Shown here: positions 40,352-52,043 of the stretch, piece after piece
Layout of the letters: each line of letters starts with the position of its first letter
Numbering within the stretch: the stretch's first letter is position 1
From: Pycnopodia helianthoides
Lineage: Eukaryota > Echinodermata > Asteroidea > Forcipulatida > Asteriidae
Assembly: GCA_032158295.1 (NCBI GenBank)
Contig: CM063246.1
Coordinates: 11,533,608 to 11,597,607, forward strand
Direction of reading: 5' to 3'
DNA length: 64,000 nt
Notes under the pieces: model-generated
What the model saw: the letters and a program-made list of their open reading frames with translations, nothing else
What the model was told of the DNA's origin: nothing
The model's database searches: none
Made by a program: the position numbers and the translations under genes

Positions 40352-43300
40352 CTATAAACTCTTCATCGAGTGCTGCAGGAGTGTCACGGTGAGGTTGGAA
40401 TCGGGAAAGATGGCGTGGTAGTTGGCGAGGGGGACAAATGCCGCTGTGATCATTTTGCCTGACAGGGGGGAGAGGGGGGGGAATGAGAGAAAATTCAGTT
40501 TTAAACAACCCAATGTAAGAAATGCTAATGAAATTTCACAATCTTATATTAATTATATTTTATAATTTCATATCATTTAACAGATTATGTATACCGGGTG
40601 CTTTGAGTCACAGCTGAACATGTGAACACTTTTAAAACAAATGGTTCTGTGGATAGTAACTTGACTTTTGTGAAATAAAAACTGTAGGTTACTGATGATC
40701 TACTAAATGATCAAGAAGGGCGATTTCATAAATGGAGAGGAACAAAGTATAAATTCGGTAGTAAAAATCAGCAGTAACTCTACACTTACCTGCAAACCAC
40801 CGGCCGTGGAGACTGTTGACCGCTGCAATGGCCACCTGAGGAGTGGGGCATTTTACGTAGCAGTTACCCTGTGGGGACGTACGGTCCACGTGGATGTGTA
40901 GGGCCCCGCCGTGTTTGTTGCACTCCTCGATCACGTCGTCTCGGATCTCCGTCTCCCAAGAAGTTGAGGTCTCCCTGAAAGTTCAACCAAAAAAACGCAT
41001 CGGTTGTAAACAAACATGTACACTCTACGCAAAGGTTAACTGAATCAAGAAACGACTAGAATTTGTGATGACTCAGACAAGCAGAGGCCTACAGAAAGCA
41101 ACTGGAAAACAAAACTAAACAGTAAACACATATGGTGATTTAAAAAAGGAAAGTCAAACATAAAACAGTAATAAATATTTGCCAACTGCAACAATAGAAC
41201 CAGCTGTCGCTCACAATATAAAAATAATAATTTACACAATGACGGAACAGATGGAACGACATTGTAAAAATATCAATTGAACGTAATAATAATAAATGAT
41301 AATAATGAAAATTTAATACACTACAAGGATAAGATAACTACAAATATAAAATACAAGAATACAGTTGAAAACCCAGAAAACAACATTATGCAAATAATCC
41401 GCTAAACAAAATTAGGTTGTAGGATATCAATGAATTGATGCAGTATTAACAGCATTAGAAACATGAGAATTTGGTGACATTGTAGAGTCAATTATGTACC
41501 AAGCTAACGAGCTTGAACAGCAGGACTTATGTCAGAGTCACCAAGAGTAATAATGAGGAACAGAGATGGAGTGGAGATGGAGTAGACACAAAGTGGTTGG
41601 ACTTACGTTGTTGGGTCAAACATATTGGACAGCATGAAGCAAGGTGGATTTGTCTGAGGAGCAGCAGCGGGTGCTGCCAGGGTAGGTTGTTGTACTGTTG
41701 GTGTGACTTGATTAGCCAGGGCAGCGGCTTGCTGCTGGGCTGCTGCTAGCTGTGCCTGTGGGAGATAGATAGATAGATAGATAGATAGATAGCATTTATT
41801 GTCCACATTAAAAAATATATAGAAATTCGATTTCCACTGGAAAATGGGTTAAAACTAAACATTGAATATGTCATACAATATCATAATATGTAGGCGTGGA
41901 GTACAACGAACAGCATTAAAATACGAAAATACAACATGTACGGGCAAGTATACAGTGAACAACAAATACTGCGTTATAAAAAACTAGCATAAACAAATAA
42001 AAGATACATCACATCAGGAGGATAAAAGGTACAGGAGATCATAAATAAGGGTCAGTTAACTGACCAACAGCCCCATTGACCGATGTTTTTCACATGCAGA
42101 GTAAGACATCAATGGTCTAGTGTGAACATTTGGGAGTGTTTAAAATCTCAGGGCCCTGTCACACCGGGTAACTTAGAACAGGCAACTAGGATGCAAACAA
42201 CACAACAGCATTCAAAATGGACGCTTCAGCTCCACAGCAGGCATTTTTCAGAAAACTGAAATGCGAATGTTCTTGCTTCTTCGAGATTACCTGGAACTGG
42301 TTGCCCATAAATTGCCTCATGTAACAGGGCCATTACAATGCTCGGTTATAATTTGAGGCCTTTTCCAAACATTTGCTTAGGCTTGGTCTCCGTCTCTGGG
42401 CTTCGCTTGATGTTTGGAAACACCGTGCAAAATGTACACTGCTCCAAAACTGACCACAGAGCCCAAGCCAAAGCTGGAATTGAGGTTTGAAAAAAGCCCT
42501 CCATGTCCTAACTAAACTAAAGTCTGCTACCTCAGTACTCAGCTCAAGTTACTATACACTCTTCACTCTTACAAACAAGTTAACCTTGGGAACTAGACAA
42601 AACCTTCTTTATAAGACCACAGCAAAAGTAAAAAGTAAATGAACTACTCATGTACAAATTTTATTGAAGCTTGTTAGACATCCACCACCCCCCTTCTAAC
42701 AGAATAAGTACAATATTGTTCTGTTTTTCAGGGGAGGGGGAATGCTTTTGCAAAAGAGTTATTAACTATTATATCATTGTTGCTCTTGACAATTTGAAGG
42801 GGGAACCTGATGCCTCTTATTTACCTGCAGAGTAGCCTGGCTGACGGTGGCCAGCAAGCCTTGTCCACCAGCCCCGGGAGCAGCAGCCCCACCAGCTGGC
42901 CCAATGGGGACCTGCCCCAAGGGGTTGAGAGCTTCCACTACGGCATTGGGAAGCTGGAAACCGGTACCTGAAACAGACAGTCAGAGAAAAAAAAACACTC
43001 ATTATAAAAAAACCACGATGAAGTTTACATCAACTGATAAAAAACTGATTACAAAAAGGGATTAATTATAAACGAAAAGTAAAACAAAATCAAACAATCA
43101 ATATATATTATGCAATATATTCAATTTTAATTTCAATTCAATTCAATTCAATTCAATTCAATTCAATAAACATTTATTTCGGTATTGCCCTCACATGATA
43201 TAATACATCATTAGTGTTTCATAAACATTAATAGTGAATGACAGTTATAAACAGTAGCCAAAATTATTAACAAGTCAGAAGGGCAAAACTTAGGATTGGG

Positions 43301-46300
43301 TGAAGCCTTGGCTTTTGTACCCTAACCTATTGACAGACTAACACTGCACAAGACTCACAAGGACAAGGGACTACAAAGACAGACGAACAAATGTAGGTGT
43401 ACAAACAATATACCAAAAAGCAAGCCATCAGTGAATTGGCTCATACTTTCAAAGTCATGAAATAATTATAATGAATATGCACTGAGGAGTAATTGTTTTA
43501 GTTTTTTTGAAAATATAGGTAGAGTGATTGCAGATTTAACAGAACCATCCAAGTTATTCCAGTATGTAACACCACGTTGAACAAGGCTGTTTTTATACAT
43601 TGAGGTTCGGTTACGGGAAACAAAAAGATTTTTCTTTGTAGTGCTTCGAGTTTTGTATGAATGAATGCTAGTAGTTAGAGTAAAGAATGAGCTGAAACAA
43701 GGTGGTAATGCATTACTCATGTACTTGTACATAAATTTACCTAATTTCAAATGATAAAGATCATTACATTTTAACAATTTAAGATTACAAAATAATGCAG
43801 CAGTATGCTCAAGAAAACCAGCGTTACAAATTATTGTAACAGCTTGCTTTTGTAAAGTAAGAAGCCTATTACATTGTGTAGATAAACCACCCCAAGTAAG
43901 AATTGAGTAACTTAAATAGGGAAGAACAAAACAATTATATAGAGTTAATAAGACATGGCTTGGTAAAAATTTTTTAAGACGATTAATTATAAAATATAAA
44001 TATATAATACAGTATGCCCCTTCGGTGGCTTCGCCAACCGCGGGGCATAAAAAAACATTTGCAGGGGGGGGGGGAAATGGTCGAAAATCAGATTAAAGTA
44101 TGAAGAATATCATTCCTGTTATGAGCATATTTTTTGATAATTGGATTTATCCGATTCACAATGTCTAAACGAAACTCTGATCGACCTAAACCAGGCATGC
44201 AACTTTTCCTAGGATCAGCTGATTTCCTCTTTTTTATTCTCAGTTTTACCATGCAAAATTGAAAAATACTGTACAAAATCATTGAAATTTCCTCTTTTTT
44301 GGTGGAGTAACAGTTGCATGCCTGCTAAACACTTCACAGCGGCAGAAATCTAACCCACCTTCAGCCAGCCGAGCCATGAGCTGCAGCCGCCCTGTGGTGG
44401 TCAGCTCGATGCCCGTCCTCTCCAGCTCATCGTTGTCTAGCATGGACGCCGCCTGGGCATTCTCTGACCTCTCCGTCACATGGTTCACTTTCATTGGACG
44501 GCCGGCCAGCTCAAAACCGTTCAGCTGGTCAAGGGCTCTCTTGGCATCATCGGCATCATGGAACTGCGCCCAAACAAAATTTTTAAAAAACATCAAAATA
44601 AACAGGTTGGAAAATCAAGGTTTGCTCTGAACATCTTTTAAGTGCGAGAATTCACAACATAACTTTATATTAAACAGACTATGAATTTGTTTTATAATCA
44701 TTCTATGTGTGTTTTCCACAAAGTTCCGAAAAACTGCTGACCCCTCACATCTGTGCAACAGTTACAAGCTTTCCACAAACTTGTGCATGTCATTCACTTG
44801 TTTTTCAAAACTCCACAAAATTACAACATTGTGGAATTCTGTGGAACAAATTGGTTTGGGAACATAAGTGAACTTATTGCAGGAGGGTTAAGGTGTGATA
44901 ACTGCCTTAAATCACAGTGTACAATTAAAAAAAAACTGGAATATTCTCTGAAGGGTTTATGCTAGGCATTCAGGCATGAAACAACAGTTTATATATGCAA
45001 CAGCAACGTTTTAAAACAAGGAAAGTGCCTGGCACAGCAAGACTCTGTTGTGTGTTTATCAATTTTCAACTGCATAGATGAGAAGTTACATGTTTTTGCT
45101 TCTATTGGTATTAAATGCACAATGTAGTGTCATTCTATCAGGGAAGGTGCATCACAACAAGCTTTGTTATTTGCCTCCAACCATCATAGTTTCTTAGAGT
45201 CGTGTGAATATTTTTTGCAGTCCATAAAAACTCACCGTGATGAAGCCATAACCTTTGGATCGATGCGTTTCACTGTCCATCATCAACTGTATATTGTCAA
45301 TCTATTTGGCAAACAATAAAACATGAACCATGATTAATAATCTCAGGAAGTACAACGGAAACCATCAAAACCAGATTTTGCGTCAGAGAACAATTATTTG
45401 CAAGGTCAAAGCCAACATCATGGTAAGGTTATTAAAACATGGATGTCCCAATGCGCATGGTCTGGGTGAAATACTAGTCCATGCAACACCGGCAACCCTC
45501 CTGGCGTGCTGATTTAGAAGCAACTACAAAACCTGGCATAGTTACATGCAAACTTCAGCATGGCGTCCATCTAGGCAGCTTCATATATTTCTTGTCTGCT
45601 TCCCAAGATGCATTTCGGTGTATTTTTTAAGATGGCGGATGTGCATACGCGCGCTATTGTCACAATAATTATTTTTGGAGGCAGTGAAAGAGCATTTTGG
45701 CGGCCAGCCACAATGACCTACATGTATCAGCACAGAAAAAAAAACCTTGTGGCACAGGAGAGGTTCAACGTACAACTCTACTCACATATGGCCCCACCAA
45801 GAAAAACTGTAGCACTCTTGCCCATGGCGAATGCATTGAAATAGAATCACAACTGTACACAGTGTAATACTAAGTTATCCAACGAGCTTAATACTTTGCT
45901 CTGCAAGTCGACCCATAGAGTCACTACAGGAGTTAACCATGCCTAGAACACTTTCTTACCTTTCCAAACGGTTCAAAGATACCCCTGAGCATCTCCTCTG
46001 TGATGTTGTAGTGGAGTGAGCCGACGTAGAGCCTCATGGGGCCAGCCCCTCCCTTCTGAAGTGTCTGGTTGCTCTGGGCGAGGCGGTTCTTCTCTGCCTG
46101 CGAGGGCTGGACGATGATCGGTACACCCATCAGCTTCTGGTTGTTTAGACCCATGGCCTAGAAAGAAGCAACAGAGGAAATTCTTAGCCAGTTGAAAACA
46201 AAATATATTTACAAATTATGAAAAAAGGACATTTCCCTTAAAGACTTAGTACCAGATTGACAATTATGGGGAGCAAATGATAAGTTCCAATCAGAAAGCT

Positions 46301-49300
46301 CACAGAATTCTGCGCTTATGGTGCCCTTTCTTAGTTCTATGAGCCGTAAGCTCAGAATTCCACAGTAAGCAGAGCCATGAAATTGGGTCCTGTGCTGCCA
46401 ACAAGAATTTGTGTTGACTTTTCTACTCACCAGAGGGACGGACTCATCTGACATGAACTCCACGTAGCCGATACCCTTAGATCGCCTCGAGTTACGGTCT
46501 GAGATGATCTTCACATCACGTACCTGTAGATGAAAATAACTCCAATAATTTAGTTTCGAACAGGCAGCTTAAATAATAGCTTCAAGCAATTTGGCATAAA
46601 ACATAAGATTACCTTGCACAAACTTATTGCTCTCCAGGGATCAGTTATAATGTTCATCTATTTCTTGTAATAACAAATGCAATGGTAATCGAGATACTAG
46701 AGAATACATGAATGAATCCTAATGGCTTCAAAGTGAGTTGGAGTTGCAACAGAAAGCCGTTATACATTCAAAAGCTTAACAGAGAGTCAAAAGCCTGTAC
46801 AAAAAGGCGCCATGTTCCCTCAAATTTGCCAACCTGTAGTTTAATGCGCACGCTTGATGAGCAATTAAATTATTTCAAGGGAAGGCTCAATTCAGCCCCA
46901 GTGACAAAGCTGCTCTAGATTGCTTTGGGTCCTCATGTCTTACCTTGCCAACCGAAGAGAAGAACTCCTCCAAGTCTTTTGCCCTGACTCGTTGTGATAG
47001 CTGCATGACAAAAACCGTTCTGGCATCTCTAGTCTCTGCAGGTAGCTCAGTATCCTTACTAGAATGGGGATGGAAACAAATTGTTACATAAGTAATTCCA
47101 CTTTAGAAAAAAAACAATAAACTAACAAGAACAAACTGTTCATGTTTATCAAACGTTATTTTAATTTACAAAATTTTTCACAATTGTTGACTGTCAACTG
47201 CATTAAAACTTTATATCAGTGTGTCGTCTAAAATAATTTTTTTAATTAAATGAACCCATGTTTGAACCCCACTGTTGTGTCTCCCCGACGAATGCGCACA
47301 ACCATTTTTTTTTTACTAATACCTCCTACAACACAGGTACCACAGACTGCAACAAAATACCACACCTTCCAGGTTGGATTGGGTGCATGGGCATCCTTTG
47401 TTTGTACAACTGGTGTTATTTGTTTGTACAGCAGGCTTATGTCCTGTGTACTAGGTCTCCAAGGTTTCCTGTGGAGTTTTGTGGCGAGGGCCAGCTGGGC
47501 AGGAGAGTGTACCGGTAGTAATGTGGGCTAGTGTAAACCACTCAAAGAAAGAGACCGTGGTAATATTTGTGAATTCCGTTCTCTCTTTAGTGTTGAATTT
47601 ACCTTGGACTTGTTGAGCTTCGCCTCTTGCCATGGTGTTCTCTGCTCTTGGATCGGCTTCGTCTCCAATGAAATGGATCATTGGGGCTGCTGTGTCGCTC
47701 TCTGCTGCGGCTACGTCTTCGTCGTGGACCGCGGGGGGTGGAGACCTGCTCCTCTTCCTTTCACGAGTGCTGCAATGATCAACCCCAAACTACGGTTAGA
47801 ATCTCATGAGGAATACAACTCAGATTGAGACCTCCCAGAAAGTGAGAGTAGCGTCACAACACTACTTGGTAACAGACATGGCCTCACATAGTCAAAGACC
47901 AATACATTTAACCCTCCTGTACACAGGTACACAGACTGCCAGAAAGTACCATACCTTCTCGGCTAGCATTGGGTGCATGGGTTCTTTCTGTTTGTAAAGC
48001 TGGTATTATGTAGAACCAAATTGGTTTGTGTACTTTGGACTTTGTCTCCAGTCCCCAGAGGTATTATGTGGAAACAGTCATTTGGGCAGGAGAGTGCATC
48101 AATAAAACTTTAATGGCAAGTGTTATTTTCTAAAACTTTAACTTCTATTTCAGTTATTTAGCCAATAAGCTGGTTTAATAATCGCTAGTCCTGTTAAATC
48201 ATATGGGGCCAGTTGATAAAAGTGTTTGATTAAAGCGTAGCCGTGTCACTAATTTTCAGGGGGGGGGGGGGGTGGAGTAAATGACCGTATGCTCAACTCA
48301 CTTGCCGTATCTGCCAATTCCTCGTCCCCTGTGTTCTCTGTCACGATCCCGACCGTGATCACGATCACGGTCACGGTCACGATCTCTGGAGCTTTCAACG
48401 CGGGATGACCCTCTGTCCTTGCTGCGACTGCGCCTTTTCCTTTCCGGCGTGCGACTACGGCGCTCTGCTGCTGCTGCTGCTCTCTTCTTACTGGTGCTGC
48501 TACGTTTCTCTTTTGGACTCCGGCTGCGGCTTCTGCTTCTTTGTCTGGTTGGATCATTTGTGGCAATGGTTACATCAGTTTCAATGCAATAACAATGGGT
48601 CACAATACTTCTTACGAGTCTATAACTACAGGAAAAAGGTCAGTGAAACTAAAAAATGTGAATAAAGGGGTTAAAATTACATAAGTTATTCAGGTTTGTT
48701 TAGGTCTTGTTTAGGTAGGTCTCAGATGCTTACACTTGCAGAGTGCACTTTGACTAATACACGTAATTAATGGCAATTTTGAGGTGCAAGAAACTTCGAC
48801 TTATAAGCTTCACTATGTATATACTACACTAGTAATTACACACTACTAGATCGTCTGAATTTGTTTGGGAGTTGAATTTTCACCACAACTACAATCTGGG
48901 AGTAGGGATGCAATCCCAGTACACATTACGCTTTGATCGATACACTGAAAAGGCCAACAATATCACACATCCTGATTTTTTTTGACATCAAACACTTGGC
49001 CAGCTAGTGGCACATTTTGTAATCACTAGTGCTACAGTTGGGCTTGAACCCCAATGTGGCTCAGACATCGGTTAGCAAGGGGGGCGGGGAGGGCCAGTCG
49101 GAACATGTCCAGTACCCGTTATGAAGACGTCCAACCTTGGATCTGCCGTAAGTGGGCACTGCTCAGCACACGCCAATGGGCTAAGTCACTTTAAATCTGC
49201 GACAACAAACATGTAGCCCAGGTCAGATAATTGGTTTAAAATTAAGGCAAAAAAAAAACAAGCATTTAAAACCCGTTAAACTATGACTGCATTGAAATGG

Positions 49301-52025
49301 GTCATCGTCAACACCTCCCTACAAAACAGTGGGCATCATCAAAAACAAACACTTCATTGTTTTACGCAATAAATTTCAAAAGTACACATACCATTCGCAG
49401 TTAAAAGAGAAAACGCAGATAAAAATGTCACAAGTGTACGACTTACCTTTAGTACACGCTGCGAAAAAATAGACCTGCTTAAAAAACAGACAGTGCATAG
49501 ATTTCTACAAATGCCCACAAAATTGAAACTCAATTTCACTTCCACTATCAATTTGGTCTCGAGTATCTAAATTGCATGATTGCCATACAGTCATAGTTTA
49601 ACAAGGAGAGGACGATTGCAAAGGGGGGGGGGGGGGGGAGGGGGGAAGGATGTTGGGTACTTACTTCTTTTTGGCGGAGGGCTCCTTCTTCTCTGTCAAA
49701 CCGTTGTTGCTGGTCTCTTCCTATGATCATCCAAAATACAACAGCATTATGGGTGAAACCAGCCGACAGCAGATTGGGTAGTGTAGGGTTTCAATAGGAA
49801 TGACAGGGACAAGAGGGATACACAGTGAAGGAGGAAAGGAAAAAAAAAGAACAAATGCACATCAATAACCAAAAACAAAACATTTGCAAACGTTGTGGTC
49901 CCAACGACGCCATTCCTCAGCAATAATACTGCGGGTGGTTTGGGTCCTTTTTTTTTTTTCTTCTTTTTTTTCTGGAGGTTTGGCGTTATGTGCAGCAACG
50001 GCCATTCAATGTACACACTTTTGATTTGAGAGCTTATGTTCTGCTGTCCATGCAAGTGGAACGACACTCTTGCTTTTTTTGGGGGGGTTACACGTAATTG
50101 CTAACTGGACCTGCCATTAGCAACTTACCGTTATACAAAGCCAGGAAAATCATCACTTGATAGTAATCAATCTAAAACAGTAAAATGAAAACTTTGAGGA
50201 CATGGGACTTTAAAAAACAAAAAAAAGTTTTCTTTCAGTTGGTTGAATATCTTATTATACTCATCAACAAAAAAGTGTTCATAATGATACTATAAAGGGT
50301 ATACATTTGTCCACGAAAATACTCAAAATTAAATTCTGAACTTTGTTTTCTGAGGGCTAAAACATGACTGAGTAGAACAAGCCATTTTAAATAGGGACGA
50401 AATAAATTTCTGCATATGATTATTACATGACATGTGTTTACAGGGGCTTGGGACGGGGGGAAGAGTTGTTAATCAGATAAATTGAAGATCTTAGATGGTA
50501 GACTCCATGAAGATGACGCTAAACACCATGTTCCCTCCACGGCCGGTGATGACTTTTTCTCATTCCCTACGGCAAGAGGGGATGGGAGAGCTTTTAGTGA
50601 TATTGCCTCATATCTGGACGCAGTGGTACAAGATTTCACCCCGACCCCCCCCCCCAACCCCTTCACATATTCACACCAGCCCCTTCCCACCACCCACCCA
50701 TAATGAAAGCCACATTGTGAGTTCTTAACCCAACCCCCCTTAATAATGGTTCAGACCAGCTACGGTGTCATACATTACAATGAACTCACAAGTTTTTGCA
50801 TTTGGAACAGTCTGTTTTTCTTACAGTTCAGTTCCCCGGAAAATATTGATCTTGTGTGAGTTTGTGGTAGCTTTCAAGGGTTCGATTTCACAAAGAGCTA
50901 ACTAAGATTAATCTTAACTGCGCATCAATCTTAATTGAGCTAAGCAAAGTGTGATGTCACAATGGAAACCACTATGGTGATACTGTAAAACTCATCTTAA
51001 GATGAATCTTAGTGCTTTGTGAAATCGGTCCATGGACTACCAACCTAATTATGTCAAGTCATTCTATTTTACTGCCCGTAACATGTCTTCCCAAGCTAAA
51101 CTGTGCTTGAGTGCTTTAAACTGCCTACATCAACCACCCCCTCCCCCAAATAAACTACCTGCACAATTGAACAATGAAACTAAACCCATGCACCTAAGTA
51201 TTTTAATAATTGTGTCAAGAGTCAAGAGTAAAAATCAAGCTCAGTAAACTACCTACTTATGAATGTCTAAATTCCATTTGAGAAAAAAAATATCTTGCAA
51301 AAACATAACTCATAAGACCACCTTTTTGGGGGTAAATACCACTGAGGTTCAGTTCAAAATGCATTCCCCTTAGGAATGGGAAGCTAAGGGTGTACTCTAC
51401 CTCTTGCCAACATGGACCATTGTTGTGGAGTAAGCCTATGGAGGTCTATAAATAAAGAATGAAATTGACACTTTTACTTAAATGAATGAAATGTCCCGAC
51501 GTAAAAAAAACAACTCTCAAATAACTACTTTCAATGAGGCATGCTTCAAGTGCATGTCTCTAGGCACAAATCTCTACCCAAAACCATACTCCAGGGACCA
51601 GTGGAGGTTGGTGGACACAGGGGTCGCCAGAAGAAGTCCTGAAAACGTTAGGGACTGGACAGGCCACGACCCCATGTCCCTGACACAAAGGACCGAGAGA
51701 GCTGGGGATCCCCCGACTGCCCAAGCGCGTCTGCCATAATACCCCCCCAACGACCCTTGGTCACGGGATGATTGAGTGAGTCCACGTGTCCAAGGTTGAA
51801 AAATGCACACAAACTGGGCACTCTCATGTCTGCATGTTGGATCCATATGTCAATCTCATTGATTGAGAAAACTAACAATTTCAAAATTTACAGAGAAGTT
51901 TTGAAGTCTTTAGTGAAAACCATTTGAAATTATACAATTTGTGTTGAGTAAATTACCTCGTTATTTTTGTACGGTGCTTCCAGGAGAGCTTCAACGTCAA
52001 AATCATCCGCTGGGTACAGGGCCAT
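40352..52025 (-). CDS. RBM39: RNA-binding protein 39 (CAPER alpha) splicing factor, with an apparent one-base deletion
   Basis: Nuclear SR-like splicing factor and transcription coactivator. Coding exons: 51957-52025, 49665-49720, 48302-48544, 47603-47769, 46944-47058, 46431-46523, 45960-46157, 45236-45301, 44359-44563, 42825-42967, 41607-41755, 40790-40974, 40352-40458. The start MALYPADDFDVEALLEAPYK matches the family N-terminus. An Arg/Ser- and Arg/Asp-rich domain follows (about residues 43-180), then RRM1 from about 191 (RTVFVMQLS), RRM2 from about 290 (RLYVGSLHYN), the linker LDNDELERTGIELTTTGRLQ, an Ala/Gln/Pro-rich segment and the UHM (GRWFAGK) ending near 598. All phases agree except in exon 4: its start reads TRERKRSRSPPP and its end reads RRRRSRSRERHSSP in another frame, so one base is missing in a C6 run (47733-47738). 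Human RBM39 is 530 aa. Confidence 0.95.
41763..41794. repeat. (GATA)n microsatellite abutting an RBM39 splice acceptor
   Basis: About eight ATAG units; on the transcribed strand this is (CTAT)n followed directly by ctcccacag and the exon starting at 41755. The repeat therefore serves as the polypyrimidine tract. AATAAATG just upstream on the minus strand suggests that it is the 3' tail of a LINE. Confidence 0.85.
41795..42060 (-). mobile_element. Possible LINE 3' UTR fragment in RBM39 intron
   Basis: AT-rich sequence that on the minus strand ends in GACAATAAATG plus the (CTAT)n tail. The coding LINE remnant at 43134-43990 has the same layout: AATAAATG followed by a simple-repeat tail. No coding part is visible here, so this is inference from the terminal layout. 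Confidence 0.35.
42150..42335. mobile_element. TIR element with GGCCCTGTCACAC ends
   Basis: The left end GGGCCCTGTCACACCGGG faces the right end CATGTAACAGGGCC, with AGGCAACT/GGTTGCCC inside. A relative sits at 54633-54843 within a nested cluster. It lies in an RBM39 intron. Confidence 0.5.
42360..42500. mobile_element. TIR element of the GGCTTGGGCTCC family, diverged
   Basis: The left part CTTAGGCTTGGTCTCCG faces CAGAGCCCAAGCCAAAGC. Better-preserved copies lie at 9226-9358 and 56538-56668. Confidence 0.45.
43134..43990 (-). mobile_element. 5'-truncated LINE: reverse transcriptase C-terminus, 3' UTR and (GAATT)n tail
   Basis: On the minus strand a frame from about 43990 to 43466 reads LPSHVLLTLYNCFVLPYLSY, then TWGGLSTQCNRLLTLQKQAV, and ends YWNNLDGSVKSA to LLLSAYSL. 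This is the typical C-terminal region of CR1/Jockey-like non-LTR reverse transcriptases. About 300 bp of 3' UTR follows, ending AATAAATGTTTATT and then about six pentanucleotide units (43134-43166). The catalytic part is missing, so the element is a dead insertion in an RBM39 intron. Confidence 0.75.
44013..44049. repeat. Strong 37-nt hairpin
   Basis: TATGCCCC pairs with GGGGCATA; inside them CGGT and ACCG, then GGC and GCC, close a short loop. It lies just outside the 5' edge of the truncated LINE and is followed by an A run. Confidence 0.6.
44193..44324 (-). mobile_element. Small TIR element, CAGGCATGCAACT ends, copy 2
   Basis: Inverted relative of 39213-39344: CAGGCATGCAACTTTTCC at the left and CAGTTGCATGCCTG at the right. 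It lies in the RBM39 intron next to the exon ending at 44359. Confidence 0.6.
47321..47516. repeat. Direct repeat, downstream copy, flanking RBM39 exon 4
   Basis: Shares ACACAGGTAC, CACAGACTGC, TTGGGTGCATGGG and GGGCAGGAGAGTG with 47911-48099 in the same orientation. The two copies bracket the exon at 47603-47769. Confidence 0.6.
47911..48099. repeat. Direct repeat, upstream copy, flanking RBM39 exon 4
   Basis: Same-orientation partner of 47321-47516. It starts with the AACCCTCCT terminus of the dispersed family also found at 32.3 kb. Confidence 0.6.
49623..49645. repeat. Poly-G (poly-C in transcript) run beside an RBM39 splice donor
   Basis: G16, an A, then G6. On the transcribed strand the C run begins about 18 nt after the donor of the exon ending at 49665. 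A similar run lies at 48259-48272, about 28 nt after the next donor. Confidence 0.8.
50885..51030. mobile_element. TIR element with GATTTCACAAAGAGCTAAC ends
   Basis: The left end GATTTCACAAAGAGCTAACT and the right end AGTGCTTTGTGAAATC are inverted, with AAGATTAATCTTA and TAAGATGAATCTTA inside. It is about 145 bp, non-coding, and lies in RBM39 intron 1. Confidence 0.55.
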
Positions 52026-52043
52026 TGTGACAAGCAACTGTGC
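52026..52043 (-). other. 5' UTR piece of RBM39 second exon
   Basis: An acceptor (cctcccag) on the minus strand leaves a short leader of about 18 nt before the RBM39 ATG. The matching donor is at 53212-53213 (TATTG then gtaagt), defining a non-coding first exon. Confidence 0.55.

Noticed and set aside
43134..44000. Working retrotransposon in the RBM39 intron
   Set aside because: Only the C-terminal end of the reverse transcriptase is left. The catalytic part and the endonuclease are missing.
51482..51785. Possible reverse-transcriptase tail (RDQWRLVDTG, then ARRSPENVRDWTGHDPMSL) in RBM39 intron 1
   Set aside because: The rhythm of the sequence recalls the ends of some LINE proteins, but no diagnostic motif is present and the frame is short. 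A BLASTX search would settle it.
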